From positions 124,001-188,000 of the forward strand of contig NZ_CP016305.1 in the NCBI RefSeq assembly GCF_002285905.1: a DNA stretch of 64,000 nt, read 5' to 3'. The notes beneath the pieces were generated by a model that saw nothing but the letters and a program-made list of their open reading frames with translations, was not told the DNA's origin and made no database searches. This stretch comes from Rickettsia sp. MEAM1 (Bemisia tabaci). Lineage in GTDB: Bacteria > Pseudomonadota > Alphaproteobacteria > Rickettsiales > Rickettsiaceae. A program made the translations under genes and the position numbers. Below, one piece after another: positions 1 through 9,521 of the stretch (position 1 is the stretch's first letter; the number at the start of each line of letters is the position of its first letter).

Positions 1-371
1 TCTAATTCTTTGATATGATCAAAGGTAATATCAAGCTTAGAGGTTGGAACTGCAATAATTTTCTCATCAAAACCCGATTCATCTTCCATCATCAATACCC
101 CAACAGCTCGGCACTTAATTACTGAGCCAGGCACTACTGGATGATGCGATACAACAAGCACATCTACCGGATCACCATCATTAGAAAGAGTATGCGGAAT
201 AAAACCGTAATTACATGGATAACTCATTGTAGTTTGCATGAAACGATCAACAAAAACCGCTCCTGATTCTTTATCAAATTCATACTTAATCGGACCACTA
301 TTCATCGGTATTTCAATGATTACATTTATTTCGTCGTTATTTGCTTTTGCTTTAATTTTATCTATGAACAT
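1..371 (-). CDS. ppa: Inorganic pyrophosphatase (3' part outside window)
   Basis: The ATG at 371-369 opens a reading frame that runs off the left edge, giving about 123 N-terminal residues. The translation begins [20 protein letters not shown] and contains the family I soluble pyrophosphatase signature: the substrate-binding stretch [12 protein letters not shown], the [11 protein letters not shown] segment, and the metal-binding DGDPVDVLV motif with its conserved aspartates. The enzyme hydrolyses PPi to two phosphates in the cytoplasm and pulls biosynthetic reactions forward. It stands apart from the ccmE group to its right, separated by a palindromic repeat. Identification is secure; only the C-terminal part is unseen. 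Confidence 0.93.
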   Translation of the reverse strand, partial: MFIDKIKAKANNDEINVIIEIPMNSGPIKYEFDKESGAVFVDRFMQTTMSYPCNYGFIPHTLSNDGDPVDVLVVSHHPVVPGSVIKCRAVGVLMMEDESGFDEKIIAVPTSKLDITFDHIKEL

Positions 372-419
372 GTTTTATTTTTTTGTTATAATTGTTTTAT
401 GTTATTGAATAGCTCATTT

Positions 420-577
420 GTCATTCCTAGCTAAAAGCGGGAATCCAGTCAATTATATTGTCATCCCGTGACTTGATCATGGGATCTTGTGCCATAGAAT
501 GTGTCCTGAGATACCTAAGGTACAAGTGAGCTAGTATGACAGATTTTTTTCTAGATTCCCGCTTCTGCGGGAATGAC
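420..577. repeat. Nested palindromic repeat between ppa and ccmE
   Basis: Outer arms read gtcattcctagctaaaagcg and, at the other end, cgcttctgcgggaatgac in inverse orientation. Inside is a second inverted pair beginning gtcatcccgtgacttgatca (460) and ending ctagtatgac (540). The outer right arm provides the last codons and the stop of ccmE. Same repeat families recur throughout the window. Confidence 0.75.
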
Positions 578-967
578 AGTATTCGGAGGTCGGTAATTCT
601 CGTCATGTTTTGCAAGCAACTCCCTTGCTATAAACTTGCCATTTGATAACTTACCTATAGCAATAATGCCCTGATTCTCACGAAATAAGGCAGGCAGCAC
701 TCCTTGATATAATATTTCTAAGTCTTTAATATTGTCTGTGATAACAAAATTTATTTTATCAGCCGCAATTTTATTTATTGAATCTACTTTAACTAGTCCG
801 CCAACTCTTAGTTCTTTCCCCTGCGCTACTTCATTAATTTTTGATGGTGGCACGAAAAATACTATACTTTTTTCTAAATTATAAAGTATTATACTAACTC
901 CTATTACTGCTGAACAAAAGCAAATAATGATAGTTATTAACCTATTTTTTGCTCCTTTTTGCATCAA
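551..967 (-). CDS. ccmE: Cytochrome c maturation heme chaperone CcmE
   Basis: A 138-aa protein with one N-terminal membrane anchor (residues about 10-29) followed by a periplasmic OB-fold domain. The heme-attachment histidine is seen at H121 in [12 protein letters not shown], and the conserved tyrosine at Y125. CcmE carries heme from the CcmABCD exporter to the cytochrome c ligation complex. The start overlaps the upstream ccmD by 26 bp, so the two are co-translated. The last residues ([10 protein letters not shown] and stop) are encoded by a palindromic repeat arm, so the original C-terminus has been replaced or extended after the conserved motif. Function is probably unaffected because the tail beyond the His/Tyr motif is variable in this family. 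Confidence 0.92.
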   Translation of the reverse strand: MMQKGAKNRLITIIICFCSAVIGVSIILYNLEKSIVFFVPPSKINEVAQGKELRVGGLVKVDSINKIAADKINFVITDNIKDLEILYQGVLPALFRENQGIIAIGKLSNGKFIARELLAKHDENYRPPNTVIPAEAGI

Positions 968-1067
968 TATTTTTTTTCTCTTTCTTATAACTTATAAAGC
1001 TACTAACTAACAATACTCCCAGACTTAAAAAGGTAAATATATATGCTGCTAACAAATAATTATTCAT
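942..1067 (-). CDS. ccmD: Heme exporter protein CcmD (small)
   Basis: A 41-codon frame reading [20 protein letters not shown], then [21 protein letters not shown] and stop. It has a single hydrophobic helix (residues 4-26) followed by a lysine-rich cytoplasmic tail, the typical layout of CcmD, which stabilises the CcmABC exporter and helps release holo-CcmE. The ATG overlaps the TGA of the sco gene by one base (TGATG), and the 3' end overlaps ccmE, so all three are probably translationally coupled. It is easily missed because it is so short. Assignment rests on topology and position rather than on strong sequence motifs. Confidence 0.75.
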   Translation of the reverse strand: MNNYLLAAYIFTFLSLGVLLVSSFISYKKEKKNIDAKRSKK

Positions 1068-1681
1068 CAGTTACTTTTTAAAAATTCCATAATTTCGCTA
1101 GGAGCAGAATCTAAATAAAAATGCTTTAGATATTTTCCATTTTTATCCATTAGATAAGTAAAAGAAGAATGATCTAACATGTAATCTTGGTCATTATCAT
1201 TTTCACTAGCAGCCTTAGCATAATAAACCTTAAACTTATCTGCTACTTCTCTTATTTGCTTCTCATTACCTGTAAGTCCAATAAATTTAGGATGAAAATG
1301 TTTTAAATATTCTTTTAATACCGCTGGAGTATCGCGGCTTGGATCAATAGTAATAAAAACTGGTACTATATCTATCTTATTTTCGCTTAAAATTTCCACC
1401 GCTTTTGTTATTTTATTTAAAGAAGTTGGGCATATATCAGGACAGCTAGTAAATCCAAAATATATAAGGCTTAATTTACCTTTTAATTCATCACTGCTAA
1501 ATATTTCACCATTTTGATCTATTAATTCAAAGTCACCACCGATTTCTGCGTTATCTTCATAAATATTTACCTGACCAGCAAGAGGCTTATCTGGAGTCTT
1601 TAAAGATAATAACAAATATAATGCTCCAACGCCTATTAATAGACTAACTCCAATAATAATTTTTATAACATTTGATTGCAT
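1067..1681 (-). CDS. SCO1/SenC family copper-binding thioredoxin-fold protein
   Basis: A 204-aa protein with an N-terminal membrane anchor (about residues 7-27) and a thioredoxin fold. The metal-binding CxxxC is at C80 and C84 ([11 protein letters not shown]), and the third ligand His is H171 in [11 protein letters not shown]. These are the three Cu ligands of Sco proteins, which deliver copper to the CuA centre of cytochrome c oxidase and reduce its cysteines on the outer face of the inner membrane. It lies 18 bp downstream of secD, and its stop overlaps the ccmD start. This links copper insertion with heme attachment in one respiratory assembly operon. Confidence 0.93.
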   Translation of the reverse strand: MQSNVIKIIIGVSLLIGVGALYLLLSLKTPDKPLAGQVNIYEDNAEIGGDFELIDQNGEIFSSDELKGKLSLIYFGFTSCPDICPTSLNKITKAVEILSENKIDIVPVFITIDPSRDTPAVLKEYLKHFHPKFIGLTGNEKQIREVADKFKVYYAKAASENDNDQDYMLDHSSFTYLMDKNGKYLKHFYLDSAPSEIMEFLKSN

Positions 1682-1699
1682 TTTTTATATCCTCAAATC

Positions 1700-3244
1700 T
1701 TATACAAGACCTAGTTTTTTAGGTTTAAAATATTTTACCCAAATATCTATTAGTAATTTAGTAATAATAATTGCTGAAAACATCGATGATATAATCCCGA
1801 TTGTTAATGCCACAGCAAAGCCTTTTATTGCTCCAACTCCAAATATATAAAGTAGAAAAGCAACAATCAGAGTAGTAAGGTTAGAATCTAAAATAGTAGC
1901 AAAAGCTGACTCAAAACCAGTTTTAATAGCATAAAGGTTGGAAGTTCCTTTATTTAGCTCTTCCTTTATTCGCTCGTAAATCAATACATTAGCATCAACA
2001 GCCATACCCATAGTAAGTATTATCCCAGCAATCCCTGGCAGAGTTAAGGTAGCTTGGAAAAGCGACAATAATGCTAAAACATATAGCATAGCAAGGCTTA
2101 AAGCTATATTTGCAAATAAACCAAGCAAGCCATAAGACCATATCATAAATATACAAACTGCTGCAAAACCAATTATCCCTGCCTTTTTTCCCGATTCTAT
2201 AGAATCAGCTCCAAGATTCGGTCCTATACTTCTTTCTTCAATAATTTTAAGCGGTGCAGGCAACGAGCCGGCACGTAATAATAACGCAAGTTCATTTGCC
2301 GATTCAACAGTAAAATCACCTGAGATTATACCACTACCACCCATAATTGGTTGATTTATTGTTGGAGCACTAAGCAGATTATTATCTAAAACTATAGCAA
2401 GATGCTTTCCAACATTATTTTTAGTAACTTCACCAAATAATTTACTACCAAAACTATTAAAAGAAAATGATACAACCGCCTGTGAATTCTGATCAAAAGA
2501 GGCTGCGGCAGTTGTTAATGAATCACCACCTAAAATAGCTTTTTTCTTTACAACTAAATAACCCATTCTATCCCCTTGAACAAGCATTGAACCCATAGGC
2601 ACATGACCTTTTACTGCTTCTTCAACATTGGCATTTTCATCAACCAAGTGAAAAGTTAACTTGGCAGTTTTACCTAAGATATTTTTTAAATAGGTTGGAT
2701 CTTCTTCACCAGGAACTTGTAATAATATATGCCTGTCACCTTGTTTTTGCAGTATAGGCTCTTTAGTGCCAGTACTATCAACTCGCATTCTAACAATCTC
2801 AATAGATTGATCGACTACTTTATTAAGTAGCTCACTTAATCTAGATTCGCTATAGGAAAGCTTTATCCTATTATCATTTGCTTCAACATTAATCTCAGGA
2901 TCAATTTTGCTAATTATTTTCTTTAATGGCTTTAATTCTTCCTGCGATCTCAGCTCTAACTGAATATTATTCTGCTTAACTAATAGATTTTTATAACCAA
3001 CTTTATCTTCACGGAAGCTTTTACGTAAAGTATCGGCTAAATTTTCCATAGTGTCATTGAGATAAGTATCGAAATCAACATCAAGCAATAAATGTGCTCC
3101 ACCCCTAAGGTCAAGCCCTAAATTTACTGAATCATGAGGCAGATATTTGGACTCTACCTGTGTAAAATTCGGTAAAGCACAAATAACTGCAAAAATCGTA
3201 CATATAATTGAAAGGAAAATTTTCCACTTAGGAAGATTTTGCAC
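1700..3244 (-). CDS. secD: Protein translocase subunit SecD
   Basis: A 514-aa RND-type membrane protein. An N-terminal helix (about 8-26) is followed by the periplasmic P1 head with the family motif GLDLRGGAHLLLDVD near residue 43. The C-terminal half has five membrane helices containing GIAGIILTMGMAVDANVLIYERIKEE, the SecD/F motif with the conserved aspartate that couples proton flow to pulling of secreted protein. SecF is not in the window. The start overlaps the end of yajC by 17 bp, the usual yajC-secD arrangement. Length is normal. Confidence 0.96.
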   Translation of the reverse strand: MQNLPKWKIFLSIICTIFAVICALPNFTQVESKYLPHDSVNLGLDLRGGAHLLLDVDFDTYLNDTMENLADTLRKSFREDKVGYKNLLVKQNNIQLELRSQEELKPLKKIISKIDPEINVEANDNRIKLSYSESRLSELLNKVVDQSIEIVRMRVDSTGTKEPILQKQGDRHILLQVPGEEDPTYLKNILGKTAKLTFHLVDENANVEEAVKGHVPMGSMLVQGDRMGYLVVKKKAILGGDSLTTAAASFDQNSQAVVSFSFNSFGSKLFGEVTKNNVGKHLAIVLDNNLLSAPTINQPIMGGSGIISGDFTVESANELALLLRAGSLPAPLKIIEERSIGPNLGADSIESGKKAGIIGFAAVCIFMIWSYGLLGLFANIALSLAMLYVLALLSLFQATLTLPGIAGIILTMGMAVDANVLIYERIKEELNKGTSNLYAIKTGFESAFATILDSNLTTLIVAFLLYIFGVGAIKGFAVALTIGIISSMFSAIIITKLLIDIWVKYFKPKKLGLV

Positions 3245-3668
3245 CGCTTACCTTCTTATCTTTTTTGTTATTTTTATTATCTTCCTTTTTAAATGCTACA
3301 TCTTTAGAACGGCTAGTTATATCAACAATAGCACTTTTTAAAACTTTAATACGTACATCTTTTGCTATCTCAACTTCAATGTTAGGTTCGCTTTCACTAA
3401 CTTTAGTAACGATCCCGTAAATACCGCTATTTGTTAGAACTTCTTCACCCTTTTTAACTTCGCTTACTAATTTCTCTCTTTCTTTACGACGTTTTTCTTG
3501 TGGACGTAACAGTAAGAAATAAAATACTGCAAAAATTAAAACCATCGGTATTAAGCTTGTTAACCCCGATTGTAAAGAATTCGTAGTTTCTACAGGTACC
3601 ACTTCAGTTTCTTGTATCTCTATTGTATCATTATTATTTGCGTTACTGTCTTGCCCATTTGTCGACAT
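3228..3668 (-). CDS. yajC: Preprotein translocase subunit YajC
   Basis: A 146-aa protein with a single membrane helix (about residues 38-55, LIPMVLIFAVFYFLLLRPQ) ending in the YajC hallmark FYFLLLRPQEKRRKE. A conserved GEEVLTNSGIYGIVTKV segment follows. YajC associates with SecDF at the translocon. Both tails are longer and more charged than in E. coli: an acidic N-terminus and a lysine-rich C-terminus. First gene of the yajC-secD-sco-ccmD-ccmE run; the 164 bp upstream hold no gene. Confidence 0.95.
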   Translation of the reverse strand: MSTNGQDSNANNNDTIEIQETEVVPVETTNSLQSGLTSLIPMVLIFAVFYFLLLRPQEKRRKEREKLVSEVKKGEEVLTNSGIYGIVTKVSESEPNIEVEIAKDVRIKVLKSAIVDITSRSKDVAFKKEDNKNNKKDKKVSGAKSS

Positions 3669-3832
3669 AAATTATTTCCTTTAAGTTTAAAAAATCAATG
3701 AAATAAAAATAGTTGCCTAATCGCTTTAATGCAAGGGTAAAATAAAAATATAGAAGAAAAAGAGAGATTATTAATTGCTTTATCACTTAATAGAGAATGA
3801 GGAATAAGTGATTTTATTAGAAAATCTTAAAT

Positions 3833-5038
3833 TTATGGCATCGTTTTTGAATTATGGGAGTTTTTTAAAACTTCTTTATAAACTTCAAGATTTTTTCGGA
3901 GCATTAAATCAAGAGAGAAATCATTAATTACAGTATGTCTTGCGGCGGTTTGAATTTTCTTAGCTTCTTCAGTATTTAAAATAGATAAGCAATGATCAAT
4001 TTTTTGAGCTAAATCTTCAGCATCATTCGGCTTTACGTGAAAACCTGTTACATTATCATTTATTGTTTCAGTAGCTCCACCAATATTAGTGGCAATAACA
4101 AGCTTTTCCATAGCCTGCCCTTCAATGATAGTACGCCCAAAAGCTTCAGGCTCAATCGAAGCAGAAACAATAATATCTGAAATACCGTAAAGATTTATGA
4201 TATCAGAATCATTACCAAAAATTTGAATTTTATTTTGAAGTTTTAAATTTGCGATAAGTTCTTTTACTCTATTAGTAAAACTTGGATGTCTTGATAAATC
4301 ACCAACCATTAAACAATAAAAATTTCTATGCTTTAACTTACTTAATGCCTCTACTAAAACAAGATGTCCTTTCCAGCTAGTCATTCTCGAGGGCATCGAT
4401 ATTATCGGTACATTATCTGGAGCATCATATTTATCACGACATTTTTTAAGCCTTTCTGGTGTTAAATTTGCTGGATCGAAATAATCACAATTTACACCAC
4501 GCTCAATTACCACTATTTTACTTTCATCAACATTATAATTTTTAAGTAAATGCTGCTTCACAAAATTGGATACGGCAATAACTTTCTCTCCCTTTAACAT
4601 TATACTATTATAATATTTCTTCAAATCATTAGGAGCGTTATAAATACCATGAAAGGTTGTTAAAAACTTAGTATTCGTCCATTTTGCTGCTAGATATGAA
4701 CTCCATGCTGGAGCTCTTGATCTTGTATGAACTATATCAACCTTATATTTTTTGATTATTTCAGCTATTAACCTAGCATTACTTAGAATTACAAAAGGGT
4801 TTTTACTACTACTATTCATTTGAATATGTAGTATATCCTCATTATCTAACTCTTTAACTAAAGCACCGCCAGCTGAAATTATAATCGGAGTATGACCAAG
4901 AACTTTAAGATATTTTGCAACTTCTATAGTCCCTCTTTCAACTCCTCCTGAAACTAAAGCAGGAACTACTTGCAAAATAGTATATTTATTGTATCGTTTA
5001 CTTGAATTTAATGAAGGCATTATATTTAATGAAGGCAT
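3833..5038 (-). CDS. Glycosyltransferase family 4 (GT-B fold)
   Basis: A 401-aa cytoplasmic glycosyltransferase. The N-terminal Rossmann domain has the glycine-rich acceptor loop VSGGVERGTIEVAKYL near residue 35. The C-terminal donor-binding domain has the EPEAFGRTIIEGQAMEKLVIATN motif (E-x7-E type) near residue 305. It probably adds a sugar to a lipid-linked oligosaccharide or LPS core. The exact donor cannot be read from sequence. The start region repeats MPSLN twice (a short direct repeat), so the true start may be the second methionine (residue 7). It is divergent from the hydrolase gene at 5071. Confidence 0.88.
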   Translation of the reverse strand: MPSLNIMPSLNSSKRYNKYTILQVVPALVSGGVERGTIEVAKYLKVLGHTPIIISAGGALVKELDNEDILHIQMNSSSKNPFVILSNARLIAEIIKKYKVDIVHTRSRAPAWSSYLAAKWTNTKFLTTFHGIYNAPNDLKKYYNSIMLKGEKVIAVSNFVKQHLLKNYNVDESKIVVIERGVNCDYFDPANLTPERLKKCRDKYDAPDNVPIISMPSRMTSWKGHLVLVEALSKLKHRNFYCLMVGDLSRHPSFTNRVKELIANLKLQNKIQIFGNDSDIINLYGISDIIVSASIEPEAFGRTIIEGQAMEKLVIATNIGGATETINDNVTGFHVKPNDAEDLAQKIDHCLSILNTEEAKKIQTAARHTVINDFSLDLMLRKNLEVYKEVLKNSHNSKTMP

Positions 5039-5070
5039 TATAATTTCATCTGTTTAAATAATCATTTAAA

Positions 5071-5838
5071 ATGCACAAGCTTTATACTAGAACACAAGAC
5101 AAATTTGTTGTCTATAATAATTATAGAATTGTTAATACAAATATTCCACCTGTAATTTTTTTACACGGCTTAATGTCAGGTATGCATTCATCTAAAGCTC
5201 TCTATTTAATAGATTATTGTAAAAAAAACAATTATAATTTTACTATTTTTGATAATTTTGGTCACGGTCATGCTGCAGGACAATTTACAGATCAAACTAT
5301 TAGTAGTTGGTTAGAAGGAGTAGCTCTAGTTTTAGATGAATTAATTGATGATCAAGCTATAATAGTCGGCTCAAGCATGGGAGGATGGCTTGCACTTCTT
5401 GCAGCTTTAAAGTTTCCAAATAAAGTTAAAGGACTTATCTGTTTAGCCCCTGCGGCTGATTTTACGGAAGATATTTGGCACAATCTATCGCCAACAGATC
5501 AATCTAGAATACAAAAAGAAAGTGTGTTAGAAATATCAGGTAGAAGTTGTGAACATAGATATCCTATTAGCTATAAATTAATAGAAGATGCAAAAAAGCA
5601 TTTACTATTGACAAAGAACAAAATTGATATAAATATTCTGGTACATTTAATCCATGGCATGTTAGATGAAGATGTACCTTATGATATTTCTCTTAAGCTG
5701 TTAGAAAAAATAACAAGTAAACAGATAATACTGAAATTAATTAAAGACGGAAAACATAACCTATCTAGAGAAGAGGACTTAAAGGTGATGACAAATTCTT
5801 TAGAGGAATTGATCCAGCTTCAACATTTTCGATCTTGA
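5071..5838 (+). CDS. Alpha/beta hydrolase
   Basis: A 255-aa cytoplasmic protein with the alpha/beta hydrolase pattern: the oxyanion HGLMSG motif near residue 33, the nucleophile elbow GSSMGGW near residue 101, an acidic residue in LIHGMLDEDVP (about 197), and a late histidine in KDGKHNLS (about 228). The set is a plausible Ser-Asp-His triad of a serine esterase or thioesterase. The substrate is unknown. A rearranged repeat follows at 5839-5969, then the DUF2608 gene. Confidence 0.85.
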   Translation: MHKLYTRTQDKFVVYNNYRIVNTNIPPVIFLHGLMSGMHSSKALYLIDYCKKNNYNFTIFDNFGHGHAAGQFTDQTISSWLEGVALVLDELIDDQAIIVGSSMGGWLALLAALKFPNKVKGLICLAPAADFTEDIWHNLSPTDQSRIQKESVLEISGRSCEHRYPISYKLIEDAKKHLLLTKNKIDINILVHLIHGMLDEDVPYDISLKLLEKITSKQIILKLIKDGKHNLSREEDLKVMTNSLEELIQLQHFRS

Positions 5839-5960
5839 TACTAAATTTTGCAAGATTCGCTTATACTCACGTATTAAATATACGCTCCGTTAAGCTCACT
5901 TTTAAATTCAGCATCAATATTCAAAAATGTTTTTGCTGTAAATTATATTAAATAAAGAAA
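5839..5960. repeat. Degenerate Rickettsia-type palindromic element
   Basis: The core actcacgtattaaatatacg at 5876-5895 closely matches the reverse complement of the centre of the elements at 40453 and 53786 (cctcacatattaagtatacg). The flanks have decayed, so it is probably an old member of that family. It separates two same-strand genes. Confidence 0.5.
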
Positions 5961-5969
5961 AAAATAATT

Positions 5970-6731
5970 ATGTTTAGTAAAATAAATAAAATTCATGATT
6001 TTAAAGAAGTTATAAAAGCAATAGAAAAAGCAGATGGAACTTATCTAGTACTTTTTGATGTTGATGAAGTAATAGTGATGGATTCAGACGAGTCTAGAAC
6101 ACATGATTACCGCAAAATATTAGTAAATGACATTGAAAAAAGGCTCTCTCGTAAAGAGTGTGAATTATTAATGAGCGTAGTTCTAAAGGACCGCAAAGCT
6201 AGGTTTGTGAGTGACGATATTTTAACCATATTTGCTTTACTTAAAGAAAAAAATATTCCAGCAATGGGTCTTACAAAGCTTCCTACCGGTAAATTTGGCG
6301 TAATTGAAGATATGATAGAGTGGAGAGTACGAGAACTAACTTCATTAAAATTGAATCTTCAAGAATTATCACCTTTAAATGATGAAGTAATAATAAAGGA
6401 TTTTAATGCTGGTTATGGTGATCCTATTTTAAAAGATGGGATAATTTACACCGCAGAATATGATAAGGGAGCTGTGCTTGAATATGTGTTGCAAAAAACA
6501 AATTATTCTCCGAAATCAATAATATTTATAGATGATATAGAAGAAAATTTATTATCATTACAAAAGACATGTAGTAAACTAAAAATTAATTACCAAGGTT
6601 TTGAGTTTATGGGCTCTGCAATAGTTCTTGAACCTGATCTTGATGAACAACTAGAAAAAATTAGATTTGAGATTTTAGAAAAAGAATATAAATGGTTAAC
6701 GGATCACGAACTTAAAAAATTAAATAAATAA
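5970..6731 (+). CDS. DUF2608 domain protein, HAD-like
   Basis: A 253-aa protein with the features of DUF2608, a family common in intracellular bacteria such as Rickettsia and Legionella. Near residue 30 YLVLFDVDEVIV resembles HAD motif I (DxDxV), and FIDDIEENL near residue 190 resembles motif IV (DD), suggesting a haloacid-dehalogenase-type phosphatase. The nucleophile aspartate is present. No signal peptide is evident. It lies 8 bp before the efflux adaptor gene and is probably cotranscribed with it. The biological substrate is unknown. Confidence 0.75.
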   Translation: MFSKINKIHDFKEVIKAIEKADGTYLVLFDVDEVIVMDSDESRTHDYRKILVNDIEKRLSRKECELLMSVVLKDRKARFVSDDILTIFALLKEKNIPAMGLTKLPTGKFGVIEDMIEWRVRELTSLKLNLQELSPLNDEVIIKDFNAGYGDPILKDGIIYTAEYDKGAVLEYVLQKTNYSPKSIIFIDDIEENLLSLQKTCSKLKINYQGFEFMGSAIVLEPDLDEQLEKIRFEILEKEYKWLTDHELKKLNK

Positions 6732-6739
6732 TATTAATT

Positions 6740-7735
6740 ATGCCTACAAAACTTATTATCCTTTTTGTCCTATTTTTTTCGCTTTCTACTATTGCAAGTA
6801 AAAAAATAGAAGAAAAAATTACAGGAGTAAAAGTTACTAAAGCAGAAACAGCTGAGCTTTATGAAGTCTTTAATATTGTAGGGCGATGCCAAAATAATAA
6901 TAGCCGTGATTATTATGCTAATGCTGCTGGTACTGTTGAAAAAATTTCAGCTATGCAAGGACAAATAGTTAAAAAAGGTGATATATTACTAGTTATAGAT
7001 AGAGATGTAGCGGAAACTACTAAATCAAAAGCCGAGGCTTTATTAAATACAAAGCAGGAAGAGTATAATAGAAAAGATGCTTTATTTACAAAGAAATATG
7101 TAAGTAGCCAAGAACATAAAAAATCGAAAAGCGAGCTTGAAGAGGCTAAATTTAATTATACAATAGCTCTTAAAACTTACAATGACATGATAATTATCGC
7201 TCCTTTTAATGGTAAAATAGGGGTGATAAAACCTATGGTTGGTGATGAAGTAAAAATAGGTGATTATCTTTTTAGTATTACAGGAGCTGATAAATCACAA
7301 AGTGTTTTTATTGAATTACCAGAATCTTTAAGCGGCAAGGTCCTTGCCGGTACAAAAGCAATAGTTAATGGCAAAATCCATAGTGAGGTTTTTGCTATCT
7401 CACACTATTTATCAAATAATGGTACTATAACCGCTAAAATTGCCTTACCAAATAATACAAATATCTTACATAATAGCTATGTAGATGTTAAGTTGATAAT
7501 TAACCCACATGAAAATTTAGCTGTGCCAGAAAAATCTATACAACGTAATAATCAAGGTAATTTTGTCTATAAAATAGATGGTGATATAGCAAAACAACTA
7601 TATGTAAAAACTGGTTTACGAACCAATGGCTTAATCGAGATTATTTCCGATAACATCAAAGACAGCGATATAATCGTTACAGAGGGCATGCCTCAAATAA
7701 GCGATGGTGCAAAAGTAAAAATACTTAATGAGTAA
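6740..7735 (+). CDS. RND efflux periplasmic adaptor (membrane fusion protein)
   Basis: A 331-aa protein with an N-terminal signal sequence (residues 1-19, hydrophobic then S-T-I-A-S). The family order is visible: a biotinyl-lipoyl half (AAGTVEKISAMQGQIVKKGD near 62), a coiled-coil hairpin (about 95-135), the second lipoyl half (IAPFNGKIGVIKPMVGDEV near 152) and a beta-barrel. Such adaptors join an inner-membrane RND pump to an outer-membrane channel. No pump gene follows in the window; the next gene is convergent and ends 2 bp away. The substrate is therefore unassigned. Confidence 0.88.
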   Translation: MPTKLIILFVLFFSLSTIASKKIEEKITGVKVTKAETAELYEVFNIVGRCQNNNSRDYYANAAGTVEKISAMQGQIVKKGDILLVIDRDVAETTKSKAEALLNTKQEEYNRKDALFTKKYVSSQEHKKSKSELEEAKFNYTIALKTYNDMIIIAPFNGKIGVIKPMVGDEVKIGDYLFSITGADKSQSVFIELPESLSGKVLAGTKAIVNGKIHSEVFAISHYLSNNGTITAKIALPNNTNILHNSYVDVKLIINPHENLAVPEKSIQRNNQGNFVYKIDGDIAKQLYVKTGLRTNGLIEIISDNIKDSDIIVTEGMPQISDGAKVKILNE

Positions 7736-7736
7736 A

Positions 7737-9515
7737 TTACTTAGATCTGCTTCTTTTAAGCCATATACTTATTCTAGATATAGTTGCATGCATTCCATTA
7801 TATTTTATAGAATAAATGGCTAATCTAATTAAACTTGGTATATTAGAAAAACCTAATAGTATTTTTTTTATACCACTAGAGTCGCTCTTTGTAACATCAT
7901 CTTCTTTTAATGATTTTAATTTGGTTATAGCTTTTGATAATAAACCAACAGTTAGGGAACTATATTTATTTAAATAAGGATGACTAATAATATAAGATGC
8001 TGTGTTTATTAAACTTTCTGCATGTTTTCTAGGATTTGACAAAGTATTAGTACTAGTTATTCTTACTTGTGATAATTCTTTATTAATACCACCTATCAGA
8101 TTCTTACTTGCAATAGAAATCCATACACAAAAATCTTCACCATTTCTAATATTTTCAGGAAATAAATTTTGTCTAAATACAGAAGTTTTAGCCATAACTG
8201 TCGGCACTGCTATTGGACAGTAATTAATAATCTGGGGAAAACATTGTCCAGAAAAAGTACCTGAATCCTCAGAAGAAAGATATTTTAGTTGCTCATCTAC
8301 TTTTTGATAAGAAGTATGAGAAAATGATTTATCATTTTCTGCCATATACCTTAATTGAGTTTCTATTTTATCCGGCATAAATAAATCATCTGAATCAAGA
8401 AAAGCAATATATTCTCCGATAGCTTTTTCAATTCCAAAATTACGAGCTGAACTAACGCCTTTATTTTCTCTACGAAAATATTTTATTCTTTCATCTTTTT
8501 TACAGGTTTCAATCAATTTTGATACCTCATCAGTTGATCCATCATCTATTACTAGCACTTCAAAATTTCTATGAGTTTGAATAAGCACACTTTCTATAGC
8601 CTCTATAGTCCAATTTATCCTATTATATAGAGGAATAATCACGGTAACTTTTGTATTATTTAAATATTTATTTACCATCTCTAAAGCTAATTGTTCTGAT
8701 TTTTTATAGGGAGTACTGTATTTTAAAAAATTTATAGTATCGAATAGAAACGCTGCTATTGAGCCACTACCCATGGTCAGCATTTCTTGCTCTGTTAATT
8801 CTTTTAAAAAACCCGTCCATAACACTTCACATTCTTCTAACTGGTTAGGAACGATACGATTACTTTGATTTGGATGTTGACGACATTTTACAAGAATTTG
8901 AGAATCGAAATGAATTGTTGCTATCCGAAAAATCTTAAAAAATAAATCATAATCCTGAGTATGTTTTAGTGACTCATCAAATAACCCAATTTTTTGAAAA
9001 TATATACTCGGTATTAATAAAGTACAACCATATGCTAATCCACGTAAAAGAGCAAATAATGATATATTTAATTTTTCTTTTGGATATTTCTCATCAGGTT
9101 TTATAAAACGTAAAGAACGGGATTTTTCATCAATTAGCTCATAACCACCATAAATTATGGTATCTTTGTTATCTAATTTATTTAATATATTAATTTGATG
9201 TTCAATTTTACTAGGATAATATAGATCATCATGACTAAGCCAAGAAAAATACTCACCTTTCATATTTTTTATGCCGACATTTAAAGCCGAAGCACATCCA
9301 CCATTTTCTTTAGAAAAATAACGTATTTGATCACCATATGATAATGCTATTTCTTCCGTTTTCTCATTATCTTTTGAGCCATCATTAACGACTATAATTT
9401 CAATATTTTTATATGTTTGAGCTAAAGCACTATCTATTGCCTCACGCATATAATTTGCCCCATTATATACCGGAATAATAATGGAAACTAAGGGGAAATA
9501 TGTATTTTGCTTCAT
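7737..9515 (-). CDS. Two-domain glycosyltransferase family 2
   Basis: A 592-aa protein with two GT-A domains in tandem. The first begins VSIIIPVYNGANYMREAID (about residue 9), with NDGS and its DxD-like SHDD motif near 114. The second begins VTVIIPLYNRINWTIEAIES (about 288), with DDGSTDE and the metal-binding DSDD motif near 373. A C-terminal extension follows. Each domain could transfer one sugar, as in bifunctional polymerising enzymes of O-antigen or capsule synthesis. It is the last gene of the surface polysaccharide block, ending 2 bp from the convergent efflux adaptor gene. Confidence 0.9.
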   Translation of the reverse strand: MKQNTYFPLVSIIIPVYNGANYMREAIDSALAQTYKNIEIIVVNDGSKDNEKTEEIALSYGDQIRYFSKENGGCASALNVGIKNMKGEYFSWLSHDDLYYPSKIEHQINILNKLDNKDTIIYGGYELIDEKSRSLRFIKPDEKYPKEKLNISLFALLRGLAYGCTLLIPSIYFQKIGLFDESLKHTQDYDLFFKIFRIATIHFDSQILVKCRQHPNQSNRIVPNQLEECEVLWTGFLKELTEQEMLTMGSGSIAAFLFDTINFLKYSTPYKKSEQLALEMVNKYLNNTKVTVIIPLYNRINWTIEAIESVLIQTHRNFEVLVIDDGSTDEVSKLIETCKKDERIKYFRRENKGVSSARNFGIEKAIGEYIAFLDSDDLFMPDKIETQLRYMAENDKSFSHTSYQKVDEQLKYLSSEDSGTFSGQCFPQIINYCPIAVPTVMAKTSVFRQNLFPENIRNGEDFCVWISIASKNLIGGINKELSQVRITSTNTLSNPRKHAESLINTASYIISHPYLNKYSSLTVGLLSKAITKLKSLKEDDVTKSDSSGIKKILLGFSNIPSLIRLAIYSIKYNGMHATISRISIWLKRSRSK

Positions 9516-9521
9516 TTAACT

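Noticed and set aside
427-615. Small minus-strand reading frame through the repeat between ppa and ccmE
   Set aside because: Encoded almost wholly by palindromic repeat arms (SFPQKRES type), overlaps ccmE, and has no ribosome site.
5071-7735. Candidate toxin-antitoxin or defence pair (hydrolase, HAD-like DUF2608)
   Set aside because: Genes have ordinary hydrolase motifs and length, and the pair shows no toxin-antitoxin size or overlap pattern.
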